From positions 1-38,377 of the forward strand of contig CAMDOT010000030.1 of the NCBI GenBank assembly GCA_945903635.1: 38,377 nucleotides of DNA. The letters run 5' to 3'. The DNA is from Rhizobium sp. Q54 (lineage in GTDB: Bacteria > Pseudomonadota > Alphaproteobacteria > Reyranellales > Reyranellaceae). Positions 1 through 10,570 of this stretch are shown piece by piece. Numbering within the stretch: position 1 is the stretch's first letter; the number at the start of each line of letters is the position of its first letter. The notes under the pieces were generated by a model that worked only from the letters and a program-made list of their open reading frames with translations, was not told the DNA's origin and ran no database searches. A program made the translations under genes and the position numbers.

Positions 1-1417
1 TCTTGATATCGGTGATGTCGGGCAGCAGCGAGACCGTGCCGCCGTCGCTGGTCTTGCGATTGAGAAGCCGGGTCCACCGTCCGCCATGCGTCGGGATCTC
101 GCGGTCGACGCGACCCGACCGGAACAGCGCCAGCGTGTCGGTGATCGCCTGAGCGTAATTGCCTTGCGCCGACAGCATGTGCCCGGCCTCGACATAGTCG
201 CGGATGCCGTCTTCGAACTTCTCGCCGGGGGTGACCGCCCGCGGGATATCGCGCATGCGCCGGCGGTAGGCACTGTTGCAGACCACGAGACGCTCGTCGG
301 CATCGAAGGCGGCGAACGGCTCGTCGAGGGATTCGATGGCGTCGACTAGTCGCCGGCGGGTGGTGTCGGCTTCGGCACGCGCCGCGTCGATGTCGGTGAG
401 GTCGCGATGGACGGTGAGGACGCGCCCGCCGGGCAGCGGCCGGTAGGTCACCTCGACGGTGCGGCCGGTGACGGTGCGGCGGCGCTCGGCCGGCTGGCCG
501 GGCGCGTCGAAGCGGGCGGCGCGGCTTGCGATCCAGCCTTCGAGGCCGCCCGGCAGCGCCTCGATCGGGCCGTAGTCGCCGCGCTGGGCGCGGAAGCGGA
601 CGATGTCGGCGAAGGTCGGCAGGGTCTTCAGCAACTCGTCCGGCATGTCGTGCAGCCGTGCCATCGCCTTGTTCTGGTAGAGCCAGCGGCCGTCGCTCTC
701 GTAGAGCATCGCGCCGTCGCTCATGTTGTCGAGCACAGTGCGCATCGTGTCCTGGGCGAAGGCCACGTCGCGGTGCGCCTCGTCGAGGGTCTGCGACATG
801 TCCGACGCGGCGAGGTCGCGCGCGATCTGCTCGCGCATGCGGCGGCGCTCGAAGTGCGCGAACAGGTTGATGATGACGAAGAAGCCGAAGGCGATCCCGG
901 CCAACCCGATGGCCTGACGGCTGCCGTCGACCAGCACCAGCACGGCGCAGGTCGGCAACAGCGCCGCCGCCGCGACGAGTATAAAGGTGCGGCCATCGAG
1001 CCCGCGCGACGGCGACCAGCCGCCGATCAGGCAGAGCGCAAAGGTCCAGAGCGTGCGCTCCTGGTCGGCCGGCAGGGTGGCGAAGAAGCCGCCCATCAGG
1101 CCGTTGGCGAAGGTCGTGGGCACGGCGGTGACGGTGTAGAGCCAGCGCCAGCCCGACAGACTCGCGGCGCCGGGATCGCGCTTGTGCGCGACCTGCACGC
1201 GCCACGATCCCCAGACCGAGACGACGTAGATGACTGCCGGGACGAGGAACATCCAGAGCGGCGCGATTCCGGCATAGAGCGACGCCGCCACGGCCGCGAA
1301 AATCGGCAGGGCGACCAGCTTGGGCAGGATGGGAATCGCCACCAGCCGGTCGGTGACGATCTGCTCGACCCGCTTCGGGTCGATGCCGGCGATGTTCAAC
1401 TGGTTCATGTCGATCAT
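1..1417 (-). CDS. Membrane-bound PAS-domain sensor protein, N-terminal 472 residues (probable sensor histidine kinase; 3' part off the window)
   Basis: Reading the minus strand from ATG at 1417 gives an open frame that runs off the left edge. Residues about 20-180 are hydrophobic and hold roughly five or six membrane helices (for example the stretch beginning LPKLVALPIFAAV). A short amphipathic linker follows, then two PAS domains of the PAS7 (PF12860) style, about residues 225-345 and 357-472. Their hallmarks are LDNMSDGAMLYESDGR and LDEPFAAFDADERLVVCN. In the family such proteins continue into a histidine kinase, sometimes with a receiver, or a GGDEF domain; that part is not visible, so the output is unknown. 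The start has no strong ribosome site; ATG at 1408 is an alternative. The divergent upstream region carries a TGTATCG cluster. The OmpR-type regulator at 2894 is nearby but not adjacent. Confidence 0.8.
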   Translation of the reverse strand, partial: MIDMNQLNIAGIDPKRVEQIVTDRLVAIPILPKLVALPIFAAVAASLYAGIAPLWMFLVPAVIYVVSVWGSWRVQVAHKRDPGAASLSGWRWLYTVTAVPTTFANGLMGGFFATLPADQERTLWTFALCLIGGWSPSRGLDGRTFILVAAAALLPTCAVLVLVDGSRQAIGLAGIAFGFFVIINLFAHFERRRMREQIARDLAASDMSQTLDEAHRDVAFAQDTMRTVLDNMSDGAMLYESDGRWLYQNKAMARLHDMPDELLKTLPTFADIVRFRAQRGDYGPIEALPGGLEGWIASRAARFDAPGQPAERRRTVTGRTVEVTYRPLPGGRVLTVHRDLTDIDAARAEADTTRRRLVDAIESLDEPFAAFDADERLVVCNSAYRRRMRDIPRAVTPGEKFEDGIRDYVEAGHMLSAQGNYAQAITDTLALFRSGRVDREIPTHGGRWTRLLNRKTSDGGTVSLLPDITDIK

Positions 1418-1430
1418 GCTGTGAGCCCGA

Positions 1431-1533
1431 TGTATCGGCCGTGTGTCGCGGGCCCTGTGCTTTGTATCGTCGAAGTCGCGGGCAGGGCCCGACGATACAC
1501 CGGCGACACGACCCGGCCCAATCCCGCGATACA
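1431..1533. promoter_or_regulatory. Symmetric cluster of TGTATCG heptamers between divergent genes
   Basis: TGTATCG occurs at 1431-1437 and 1463-1469 on the plus strand, and its complement CGATACA at 1493-1499 and 1527-1533. Both inverted pairs are centred near 1481. The inner pair extends to GTATCGTCG (1464-1472) and CGACGATAC (1490-1498). Related TGTGTCG and CGACACG words lie between them. A GGGCCCTG (1450-1457) / CAGGGCCC (1483-1490) pair interleaves with the inner arms. The position between the sensor gene and the Asn-Gly-repeat gene suggests an operator, but no regulator is known for it; this is inference. Confidence 0.4.
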
Positions 1534-1648
1534 CACGGCACACCAAGGCGGGCGGCGCGACACCGCCACGACTTGGGACACGGGCATGATCCTCCCATCA
1601 GCGGACGGCACAACGCGGCCCGCCAAACCTCGAAACGGGAGACAGACA

Positions 1649-2005
1649 ATGTTCAAGACCATCATCACCTTCGCCGCCCTCGCCACCCTGGCGGCCACCG
1701 CCATCGCCCCAGCCTATGCCTACGTCTCCTTGAACGGCGGCGGCAACAACGGCGCCAACGAGAACGGCTGGAGCAACGGCGGCGGCGAGAACGGCGCCAA
1801 CGAGAACGGCTGGACCAACGGCGGCACTGAGAACGGCGAGTTCATCAACGGCGGCGGCGCCAACGGCAGCGGGCCGAACGGTAGCGGCCCGAACGGTAGC
1901 GGCCCGAACGGTGGCGGCACCAACGGCGGCAACACCAACGGCGCGGCGGGCGGTTCCTCGACGCTGTCGATCCTGGCGATCGAACTGCCGCCCGAGACTC
2001 GCTAA
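1649..2005 (+). CDS. Secreted Asn/Gly-rich repeat protein (118 aa), function unknown
   Basis: The ATG at 1649 follows GGGAG at 1637-1641. The product begins with a Sec signal peptide (about residues 1-25, ending APAYA), so it should be exported. The mature part is almost wholly low-complexity repeats of Asn-Gly: a unit containing NGANENGW repeated with a 42-bp period (from 1748 and 1790), then a 15-bp tandem repeat encoding NGSGP (about 1865-1915). It ends in a short ordinary tail (STLSILAIELPPETR). I do not recognise a named family; small exported NG-repeat proteins occur in other alphaproteobacteria. A rho-independent terminator directly follows, so it is probably a single-gene unit. A longer frame upstream of 1649 is antisense to the sensor gene and is not used. 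Confidence 0.75.
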   Translation: MFKTIITFAALATLAATAIAPAYAYVSLNGGGNNGANENGWSNGGGENGANENGWTNGGTENGEFINGGGANGSGPNGSGPNGSGPNGGGTNGGNTNGAAGGSSTLSILAIELPPETR

Positions 2006-2015
2006 TCGGTCCTTA

Positions 2016-2049
2016 ACGGCCCGTCCTTCGCGACGGGCCGTTTCCTCTT
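2016..2049 (+). terminator. Rho-independent terminator after the Asn/Gly-rich gene
   Basis: A perfect 10-bp stem (ACGGCCCGTC at 2016-2025 with GACGGGCCGT at 2032-2041) with a 6-nt loop CTTCGC, followed by a T-rich tail to 2049. It starts 11 bases after the stop codon. Confidence 0.8.
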
Positions 2050-2064
2050 TCAGGAGCACCCGCC

Positions 2065-2844
2065 ATGCACCGTACCATCCTCGCCGCTCTCACCTTGCTC
2101 TGCGCCGCTGCGGCGCCGGCCGCCGCCCAGCCGGCCCTCCAGTCGGCGCCTCGTGTGACGGTCGAGGGCACCGAGTTCGTGGCGGCGCTGCCCGACGGTC
2201 GCGTCCTGCGCAGCCGCGACCTCGTGGGGGCGACGCTCGATGCACGCTTTGCCGGCCGGCCGGTGCGGATCCGTATCGCGGCGGTCGAGCCCGATCCCAG
2301 GGACAGCAGCGGCACCGTCTGGCTGCATACGCTGGAAAAGACCGGTGCCGATGGCGCCTGGACCAACTTCTGCACGGCCGGTCCCGACGGCCGCCGCCAG
2401 GGCTTTCCCCTTGAGGGTGGTCCGGACGGTATTGAACTGAGCTGCACCGCAGGTGCGATCGCCAAATGCGCGCGCTTCGGCTACCGCCGCTGGACCGCGG
2501 CGGCCGACGGCACCGCGCTGGCCCCACTGCACCAGGCCTGCGTCCGGATGGTGCGCGGCGACTACGGCGGTGCCGACCGGCCGTGGACCAAGAACGGCAT
2601 GCTGATCGACGTCTATGACGATCACGGCGTGCAGACGTCCGACAATTCCCCGGACGACGTTTTCGAGGCGGGGTGGAGCCCTGACGGCGCGGTCTGCGTC
2701 CATCACGTCCGTGTCAAGGAGAACACCACCCTGGCCGAATTGGAGGCGCTCTATCCGGCGCTGCGCGGCCGCACCGGTGAAGTCTGCACCGAGGCCTTCG
2801 CCCGCGCCCATGGCGCCGTAGTGTTCAACAGGTCCAGGCCCTGA
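2065..2844 (+). CDS. Secreted ADYC-domain-like protein with a variant motif
   Basis: The 259-residue product has an N-terminal signal peptide (cleavage expected after AAAQ, near residue 22), so it is probably periplasmic or extracellular. SD-like CAGGAG lies just upstream. The middle part (about 100-190) has spaced cysteines and the blocks NFCTAG, AIAKCARFGYRRW and HQACVRMVRGDYGG, which match my memory of the ADYC domain (PF20032), a Cys-rich exported domain of unknown function. The motif that names the family is changed here: residues 165-168 read GDYG instead of ADYC, so the usual Cys is absent. The C-terminal part (about 205-259) keeps further Cys (AVCVHHV, EVCTEAF), suggesting disulphides. 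The family assignment is from motif recall, not from a search. Confidence 0.65.
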   Translation: MHRTILAALTLLCAAAAPAAAQPALQSAPRVTVEGTEFVAALPDGRVLRSRDLVGATLDARFAGRPVRIRIAAVEPDPRDSSGTVWLHTLEKTGADGAWTNFCTAGPDGRRQGFPLEGGPDGIELSCTAGAIAKCARFGYRRWTAAADGTALAPLHQACVRMVRGDYGGADRPWTKNGMLIDVYDDHGVQTSDNSPDDVFEAGWSPDGAVCVHHVRVKENTTLAELEALYPALRGRTGEVCTEAFARAHGAVVFNRSRP

Positions 2845-2851
2845 TCGTCAC

Positions 2852-2878
2852 TTGCTTCGCTGCCGCCTGTGCTAGGCT
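2852..2878 (+). promoter_or_regulatory. Possible sigma70-type promoter of the OmpR-type regulator
   Basis: TTGCTT (2852-2857), a 15-nt spacer and TAGGCT (2873-2878, in the context GTGCTAGGCT that is common in alphaproteobacterial promoters). Transcription would begin close to the ribosome site at 2885-2893, leaving a very short leader, so the call is tentative. Confidence 0.3.
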
Positions 2879-2893
2879 GACGGCGGGGGAGAG

Positions 2894-3601
2894 ATGGATA
2901 AGCGTCAGCATATCGTCGTGGTCGAGGACGAGCCGGCCCAGCGCCAGCTTCTGCTCGACTATCTGACCAAGCAGGGTTACCGCGTCACCGGCTTCGAATC
3001 GGGCGTCGGCCTGCGCCGGATGGTCGAGCGCGAGCTGCCAGCGCTGGTGCTGCTCGACATCGGCCTGCCCGGCGAGGACGGCTTCGCCATCGCCCGTTGG
3101 CTGCGCGAGAAGAGCGGCAAGGTCTGCATCATCATGGTGACGGCGGCGGGCGACACGGTCGACCGCGTGGTGGGCCTGGAAACCGGCGCCGACGACTACA
3201 TCCCCAAGCCGTTCGATCCGCGCGAGCTCTTGGCCCGCATCAAGAGCGTGCTGCGCCGCGCCGGCGGCGCTGTGACGACCGGCACGGGACCGCGCGTGCG
3301 CATGGGCCGGCGCGTCCTCGATCTCGACAAGCGCGTCCTGGTCGATGCCGATGGGACCGAGGAGGCGTTGGCCGCCAGCGAATTCGACCTGCTGAAGCTC
3401 TTCGCCGAGAACCCCAACCGGCCGCTGGCGCGCGACTGGCTGCTGGAGACGGTCGGCCATCGCGAGATGGAGGTGTTCGACCGTGCCATCGATCTGCGGA
3501 TCACCCGGCTCCGGCGCAAGATCGAGAAGGACGCGGCCCACCCCGAGGCGATCCGCACCGTGCGCGGCGTCGGCTACATGTTCGTGCCGCCCAAGGATTA
3601 G
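2894..3601 (+). CDS. OmpR/PhoB-family DNA-binding response regulator
   Basis: This 235-residue two-component regulator has an N-terminal receiver domain (about 5-118) and a C-terminal winged-helix DNA-binding domain (about 135-232). The receiver shows the acidic pair E11-D12, phospho-acceptor D55 (in LLDIGLPGEDG), T83 and K105 (in YIPKPFDP), so it should be phosphorylatable. The effector domain has the typical RAIDLRITRLRRKIE recognition helix and the RTVRGVGYMF wing. GGGGGAGAG sits directly before ATG 2894. No histidine kinase is adjacent; the truncated membrane sensor at the left edge is the nearest candidate, on the other strand. The receiver resembles the TorR/ArcA branch, but the target genes cannot be told from sequence. 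Confidence 0.9.
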   Translation: MDKRQHIVVVEDEPAQRQLLLDYLTKQGYRVTGFESGVGLRRMVERELPALVLLDIGLPGEDGFAIARWLREKSGKVCIIMVTAAGDTVDRVVGLETGADDYIPKPFDPRELLARIKSVLRRAGGAVTTGTGPRVRMGRRVLDLDKRVLVDADGTEEALAASEFDLLKLFAENPNRPLARDWLLETVGHREMEVFDRAIDLRITRLRRKIEKDAAHPEAIRTVRGVGYMFVPPKD

Positions 3602-3632
3602 TTGCCCTCCCAAATCCGTTAAAAACCAACGG

Positions 3633-3647
3633 GAACATAGCTAGAAC
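3633..3647 (+). promoter_or_regulatory. LexA (SOS) box upstream of recA
   Basis: GAAC-N7-GAAC (3633-3636 and 3644-3647, spacer ATAGCTA) is an exact match to the alphaproteobacterial LexA operator, GTTC-N7-GTTC on the other strand. It lies 145 bp before the recA start, as expected for SOS-controlled recA in this class. Confidence 0.8.
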
Positions 3648-3690
3648 TTGTGTCAATAAGATAAATCAGAACAGTGGGTTAAATACCCTC

Positions 3691-3718
3691 TTGTCGGTTG
3701 GAACAAAATAGGTACATT
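3691..3718 (+). promoter_or_regulatory. Candidate recA promoter overlapped by a degenerate second SOS box
   Basis: TTGTCG (3691-3696) and TACATT (3713-3718) are separated by 16 bp. Within it, GAAC-N7-GTAC (3701-3715) differs by one base from the LexA half-site consensus, so repressor bound there would cover the -10 element. The promoter assignment is inference; the sequence match is direct. Confidence 0.4.
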
Positions 3719-3791
3719 GGCGCTCTACCCGCTGCGGACTTATCCGCATTGCTGCTCCTGACAGGGGCGTGGGATACCGAGGAGAGAGCCA

Positions 3792-4865
<1,074 letters not shown>

Positions 4866-4972
4866 TCGCTTCCAGGGACCGCGGGTCGTCTGGCCTGCGG
4901 TCCACTGACTTCGAAAATTGGACTTCAGAAATTAAAGAGTCTTAGCGGCCGGATCCCCTGTCTCCGGTCCCC

Positions 4973-5014
4973 GGGCGGTGCTGTCACCCCACGCGCAGCA
5001 CCGCCCATTTTATT
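4973..5014 (+). terminator. Rho-independent terminator of recA
   Basis: An 11-bp perfect stem (GGGCGGTGCTG at 4973-4983 with CAGCACCGCCC at 4996-5006) is followed by ATTTTATTT. It overlaps the last codon of the convergent YkgJ-type gene. Confidence 0.8.
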
Positions 5015-5717
5015 TGCGGCCTATCCCTTTGAGGAAGCGCTGCACCCATTCAGGTCCCGTTCGCCGCTCGCTTTTGCGCGAACGGGCCGCGGCCCAGGCC
5101 ATCAGGCCGGCCAACGGAAACCAATCTTCATCATCGCCCTGCACGTGGCGCGCGGCCATGGACACCTTCGGCACCGGCACGGGCGTCACGCCTTCCTGGG
5201 CCGGGCCGGCGCAAAGCTCGGCCGGCGACGTCACGAGATATTCACGGCACACCAGCGGCCGGTCCGGATGGATCGAGCAGCTTTCGTCCTCGAGGAACGG
5301 GCAGGGGATGGCGAGCGCGAAGTAGGCCTGCGACAGTTCGCGGTCGCTGCGCCCGGCGCGATCCGCGAGGCCGGCGTCGGCAATGATCGTCTCGGCCGCG
5401 GCGAAGCGTTCACGCAGACGCTCGCGCCGTTCGCCGGGCAGGGTCTTGACCAGTGCCAGCAGCCGCTCGCCTTCGGTGCGCGAGACCGGCACGAGCTGGC
5501 GGCAGCAGGCGCCGCAGCCCTTGCGGCAGGAGATCGCCCCGCCGTCCCGGACGCTGGCGGCTTCGGCGGCCGCGACCACGGCGTTCACCAACCCCTGCAG
5601 CGCGGGGACGACCTCGGTCGCGGGCACCCGGCCCGACGGCACGGTGATCGGGTGGGCGATGCGGAGATCGCCCACGGTGAGCCTCAGAGTGGCGGTAGAA
5701 TGGGCCTCGGCGGCCAT
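5010..5717 (-). CDS. YkgJ-family cysteine-cluster protein (putative metal-binding)
   Basis: The protein carries the family's eight-Cys pattern in two blocks: [16 protein letters not shown] near residue 65 (from the 5717 start), and [22 protein letters not shown] around residues 140-160. This pattern (UPF0153/CxxCxxCC) is annotated as an iron- or zinc-chelating domain; the biochemical role is not established. I chose the ATG at 5717, giving 235 residues. An in-frame ATG at 5759 adds 14 residues but would leave only 14 bp to the divergent alaS start, and GGGGAA lies upstream of 5717. The gene converges with recA and shares its terminator region. The C-terminal tail is basic and Trp-containing. 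Confidence 0.85.
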   Translation of the reverse strand: MAAEAHSTATLRLTVGDLRIAHPITVPSGRVPATEVVPALQGLVNAVVAAAEAASVRDGGAISCRKGCGACCRQLVPVSRTEGERLLALVKTLPGERRERLRERFAAAETIIADAGLADRAGRSDRELSQAYFALAIPCPFLEDESCSIHPDRPLVCREYLVTSPAELCAGPAQEGVTPVPVPKVSMAARHVQGDDEDWFPLAGLMAWAAARSRKSERRTGPEWVQRFLKGIGRK

Positions 5718-5773
5718 TTTCGCTCGGTTCCCCGTTCTGGACTTGGCCGGCTGGCGCACGCTACAAGGCCCGC

Positions 5774-8490
<2,717 letters not shown>

Positions 8491-8494
<4 letters not shown>

Positions 8495-8850
8495 GCAAGC
8501 CCGCCCTCCTGCACGCATCCCTGCTGGCGCCCCTGCTCGTTGTGGGCGCGCTGCTGGGCGGCTGTGACAAGCCGAACTATCCCAAGGACGATGCCCAGGC
8601 CGCGGCCTACGCCAAGGCCGAAGCCGACTGCCGTGCACAGGTGCGCTCGCAGGCACAGACCCAGCGCAACATCGAGGACCAGCGCCGCGCCACCTTCGAG
8701 GGCGAACGCACGCGGTTCGGCCAGGAAGATCTCTACAAGTCGATGGACAACCAGGGCTACACGAACAACGTCGATCGCCTGGTCGCCAGCTGCATGGAGA
8801 ATCGCGGTTGGACGGTCAAGCGGCCTTTCATTCCCAGACTGAGCTGGTGA
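8491..8850 (+). CDS. Small predicted lipoprotein of unknown function
   Basis: The 119-residue product has a type II signal peptide with lipobox LLGG-C (Cys about residue 25), so it should be lipidated and anchored in a membrane. The mature part is polar and rich in Ala, Gln and Arg, and likely helical ([18 protein letters not shown]). Two further cysteines (in ADCRAQ and ASCMENRGW) may pair. The ending CMENRGW resembles the C-terminal motif of many small alphaproteobacterial lipoproteins of unknown role. The start overlaps the alaS stop (ATGA), indicating translational coupling within one operon, although there is no functional reason to link it to alanylation. Confidence 0.8.
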
Positions 8851-8877
8851 CGTGAAGCAGTCCCGGCGGTCCCAGGC

Positions 8878-9690
8878 ATGATCTATGTCATCCTGGCCGG
8901 CGTCGGCCTGCTGCTGGGCATCACCGCAATCCTGTTCGGCTTCGGCGGCGGCTTCGCCGTCGTGCCGCTGGTCTATCATGTCTTCCCGGCCTACGGCCTG
9001 GTGAACGCCGCCGATGTCCGCTACGCCATGCAGATCGGCGTCGCGACCTCGACCGCGGTGATGATCGTGGGCACGATGTACGCGACCCTGAAGCACCATC
9101 TCTCCGGCAACATCGACTGGCCGTCGGTGTTTCCGATGGCGGCCTACATCGCCGTCGGCTCGGCGCTGGGCGCCTATGCCGCGTCCCTGATGCCGGGTGC
9201 GGTGCTGCGCGTCGTCTTCATCGTCTACATCGTGGGCGTGATCGCCGACTGCGTGCTGCGCAAGGGCTTCATCGACGACGCGGGCGGCCACGCGTTCCAC
9301 CGCATGGGCCGCGTGACCGAGGCCGGCGCCGGTGTGGTGATCGGGGCCATCGCCAGCCTGCTGGGCGTCGGCGGCAGCGTCATGACCGTGCCGCTGATGC
9401 GCCGCCACGGCGCGCGCATGGAAGGCGCCACGGCGCTCGCCAATCCGCTGTCCTTTCCGGTCGCGGTCGTGGGCACGCTCACCTACGTGCTGGCCGCCTG
9501 GCACCACCACATCGATCTCGGGCCGGGCTACCTGGGTTTCGTCCACCTCCCGGCCTTCGCCATTCTCTCGGTCTTCTCGGTGGCCGGCGTCGAGCTGGCG
9601 CAACGCGCGTTCCCGAAGATGCCCGACAAGGTCCATGCCTATACCTATGTCGGCCTGCTTATTCTCGTCGTCATCACGATGTTGCTGTGA
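8878..9690 (+). CDS. TauE/SafE-family sulfite exporter-like membrane protein
   Basis: The 270-residue protein is almost entirely hydrophobic, with about eight membrane helices in two homologous halves. The half repeats show the family's glycine-rich signatures: ILFGFGGGFAVVPL near residue 20 and IASLLGVGGSVMTVPLM near residue 160. TauE/SafE (PF01925) members are inner-membrane exporters of sulfite, sulfoacetate or related organosulfur anions; the substrate cannot be read from sequence. The start ATG 8878 lies 27 bp after the lipoprotein stop, and the next gene starts 10 bp after this stop, so the three genes and alaS are probably co-transcribed. No sulfur-metabolism gene is adjacent. Confidence 0.9.
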   Translation: MIYVILAGVGLLLGITAILFGFGGGFAVVPLVYHVFPAYGLVNAADVRYAMQIGVATSTAVMIVGTMYATLKHHLSGNIDWPSVFPMAAYIAVGSALGAYAASLMPGAVLRVVFIVYIVGVIADCVLRKGFIDDAGGHAFHRMGRVTEAGAGVVIGAIASLLGVGGSVMTVPLMRRHGARMEGATALANPLSFPVAVVGTLTYVLAAWHHHIDLGPGYLGFVHLPAFAILSVFSVAGVELAQRAFPKMPDKVHAYTYVGLLILVVITMLL

Positions 9691-9700
9691 ACGGGGATAC

Positions 9701-10432
9701 ATGAAGATCTTCAGCCTGTGTCTGCTGCTGGTGCTGTCGTGTCTCGGGCAATCCGCCCTCTCACAAGCTGCATGGGCGCGCGACGAGCTGGTGACCACCG
9801 CCGTCACCTCGGGCGGCGAGACCATCCCCTACATCCTGACCGCCAAGGATGGCACGCCGGCCTACGCCGTCATTCTGATGCCGGGCGGCAAGGGCCTCCT
9901 CGATCCGCGCCTGGTGAACGGCAAGCTTACCTTCGCCTTCGGTGGCAATTTCCTGATCCGCTCGCGCGAGCTGTTCGCCGATGGCCGCTTCGTTGCCGCC
10001 TCGACCGACGCGACTTCGACTCCGGCGCGTATCCTTGCGATCTCGCAGGACCTCAAGCGGCGCTACGGCCCGATCGCGGTCTACGTCGTGGGCACCAGCC
10101 GCAGCACCGAGGCCACGATGGCGCTGGCCGGACCGCTCGACGGCCAGGTGGCGGGCTTCGTCCACACTTCGTCGATGAACGGCATTTCGACTTTCGATCC
10201 GCGCAAGTACAAGAGCCGGCATCTCATCGTCTATCACCGGCTCGATGCCTGCCGCGTGACCAACCCGTCGGCGAGCGCGGCCTCGCGCACCAGCTACGGC
10301 ACCGAGGTGATCGAGATCGACGGCGGCAAATCGACCGGCGACGACTGCCAAGCCTATGCCTATCACGGCTACAACGGCGTCGAGGCGGAGACGGTGGCGC
10401 AGATCAAGGCGTGGATCGCGCGGGGACCGTAA
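9701..10432 (+). CDS. Secreted alpha/beta-hydrolase-like protein
   Basis: The 243-residue product starts with a signal peptide (about residues 1-26, ending in AWA). The core looks like an alpha/beta-hydrolase: the oxyanion-region sequence ILMPGGKGLLDP, a nucleophile-elbow-like VVGTSRSTEA (candidate Ser in GTSRS, near residue 140), and a late histidine in AYAYHGYNGVE that could complete the triad. Two Cys (in LDACRVT and DDCQAY) may form a disulphide in the periplasm. The substrate is unknown. I chose ATG 9701, 10 bp after the exporter stop and preceded by ACGGGGA, in preference to an upstream in-frame start inside the exporter gene. It is the last gene before a large palindromic element that may end the transcript. 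Confidence 0.75.
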   Translation: MKIFSLCLLLVLSCLGQSALSQAAWARDELVTTAVTSGGETIPYILTAKDGTPAYAVILMPGGKGLLDPRLVNGKLTFAFGGNFLIRSRELFADGRFVAASTDATSTPARILAISQDLKRRYGPIAVYVVGTSRSTEATMALAGPLDGQVAGFVHTSSMNGISTFDPRKYKSRHLIVYHRLDACRVTNPSASAASRTSYGTEVIEIDGGKSTGDDCQAYAYHGYNGVEAETVAQIKAWIARGP

Positions 10433-10448
10433 CTTTCCGCCAGTAGCT

Positions 10449-10558
10449 CGTCGTCCCGAGCGTAGCCGAGGGACCTCCTCTCCACGATATGCAGTCTCCG
10501 GTAGAGACAAGGTCCCTCGGCTCAGCGCGGAGGTTACTCCGCGCGACTCGGGACGACG
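10449..10558. repeat. 110-bp three-armed palindromic element
   Basis: The outer inverted repeat is 12 bp (CGTCGTCCCGAG at 10449-10460 with CTCGGGACGACG at 10547-10558). Inside lie a 13-bp inverted repeat (10464-10476 with 10510-10522) and an 8-bp hairpin with loop GTTA (10525-10532 with 10537-10544). Together they can fold as a three-way junction. It sits between two convergent genes, the hydrolase gene and the cyclase gene, and may also act as a bidirectional terminator. Such elements are typical of dispersed non-coding repeats. Confidence 0.7.
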
Positions 10559-10570
10559 GATAAATGTACT

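Noticed and set aside
407..1648. Long plus-strand open frame upstream of the Asn/Gly-rich protein
   Set aside because: It is antisense to the membrane sensor gene; its composition is that of a high-GC shadow frame, and only the part from ATG 1649 has a signal peptide and ribosome site.
2050..2811. 253-residue minus-strand open frame
   Set aside because: Antisense to the ADYC-like gene, with no ribosome site or recognisable motif; high-GC shadow.
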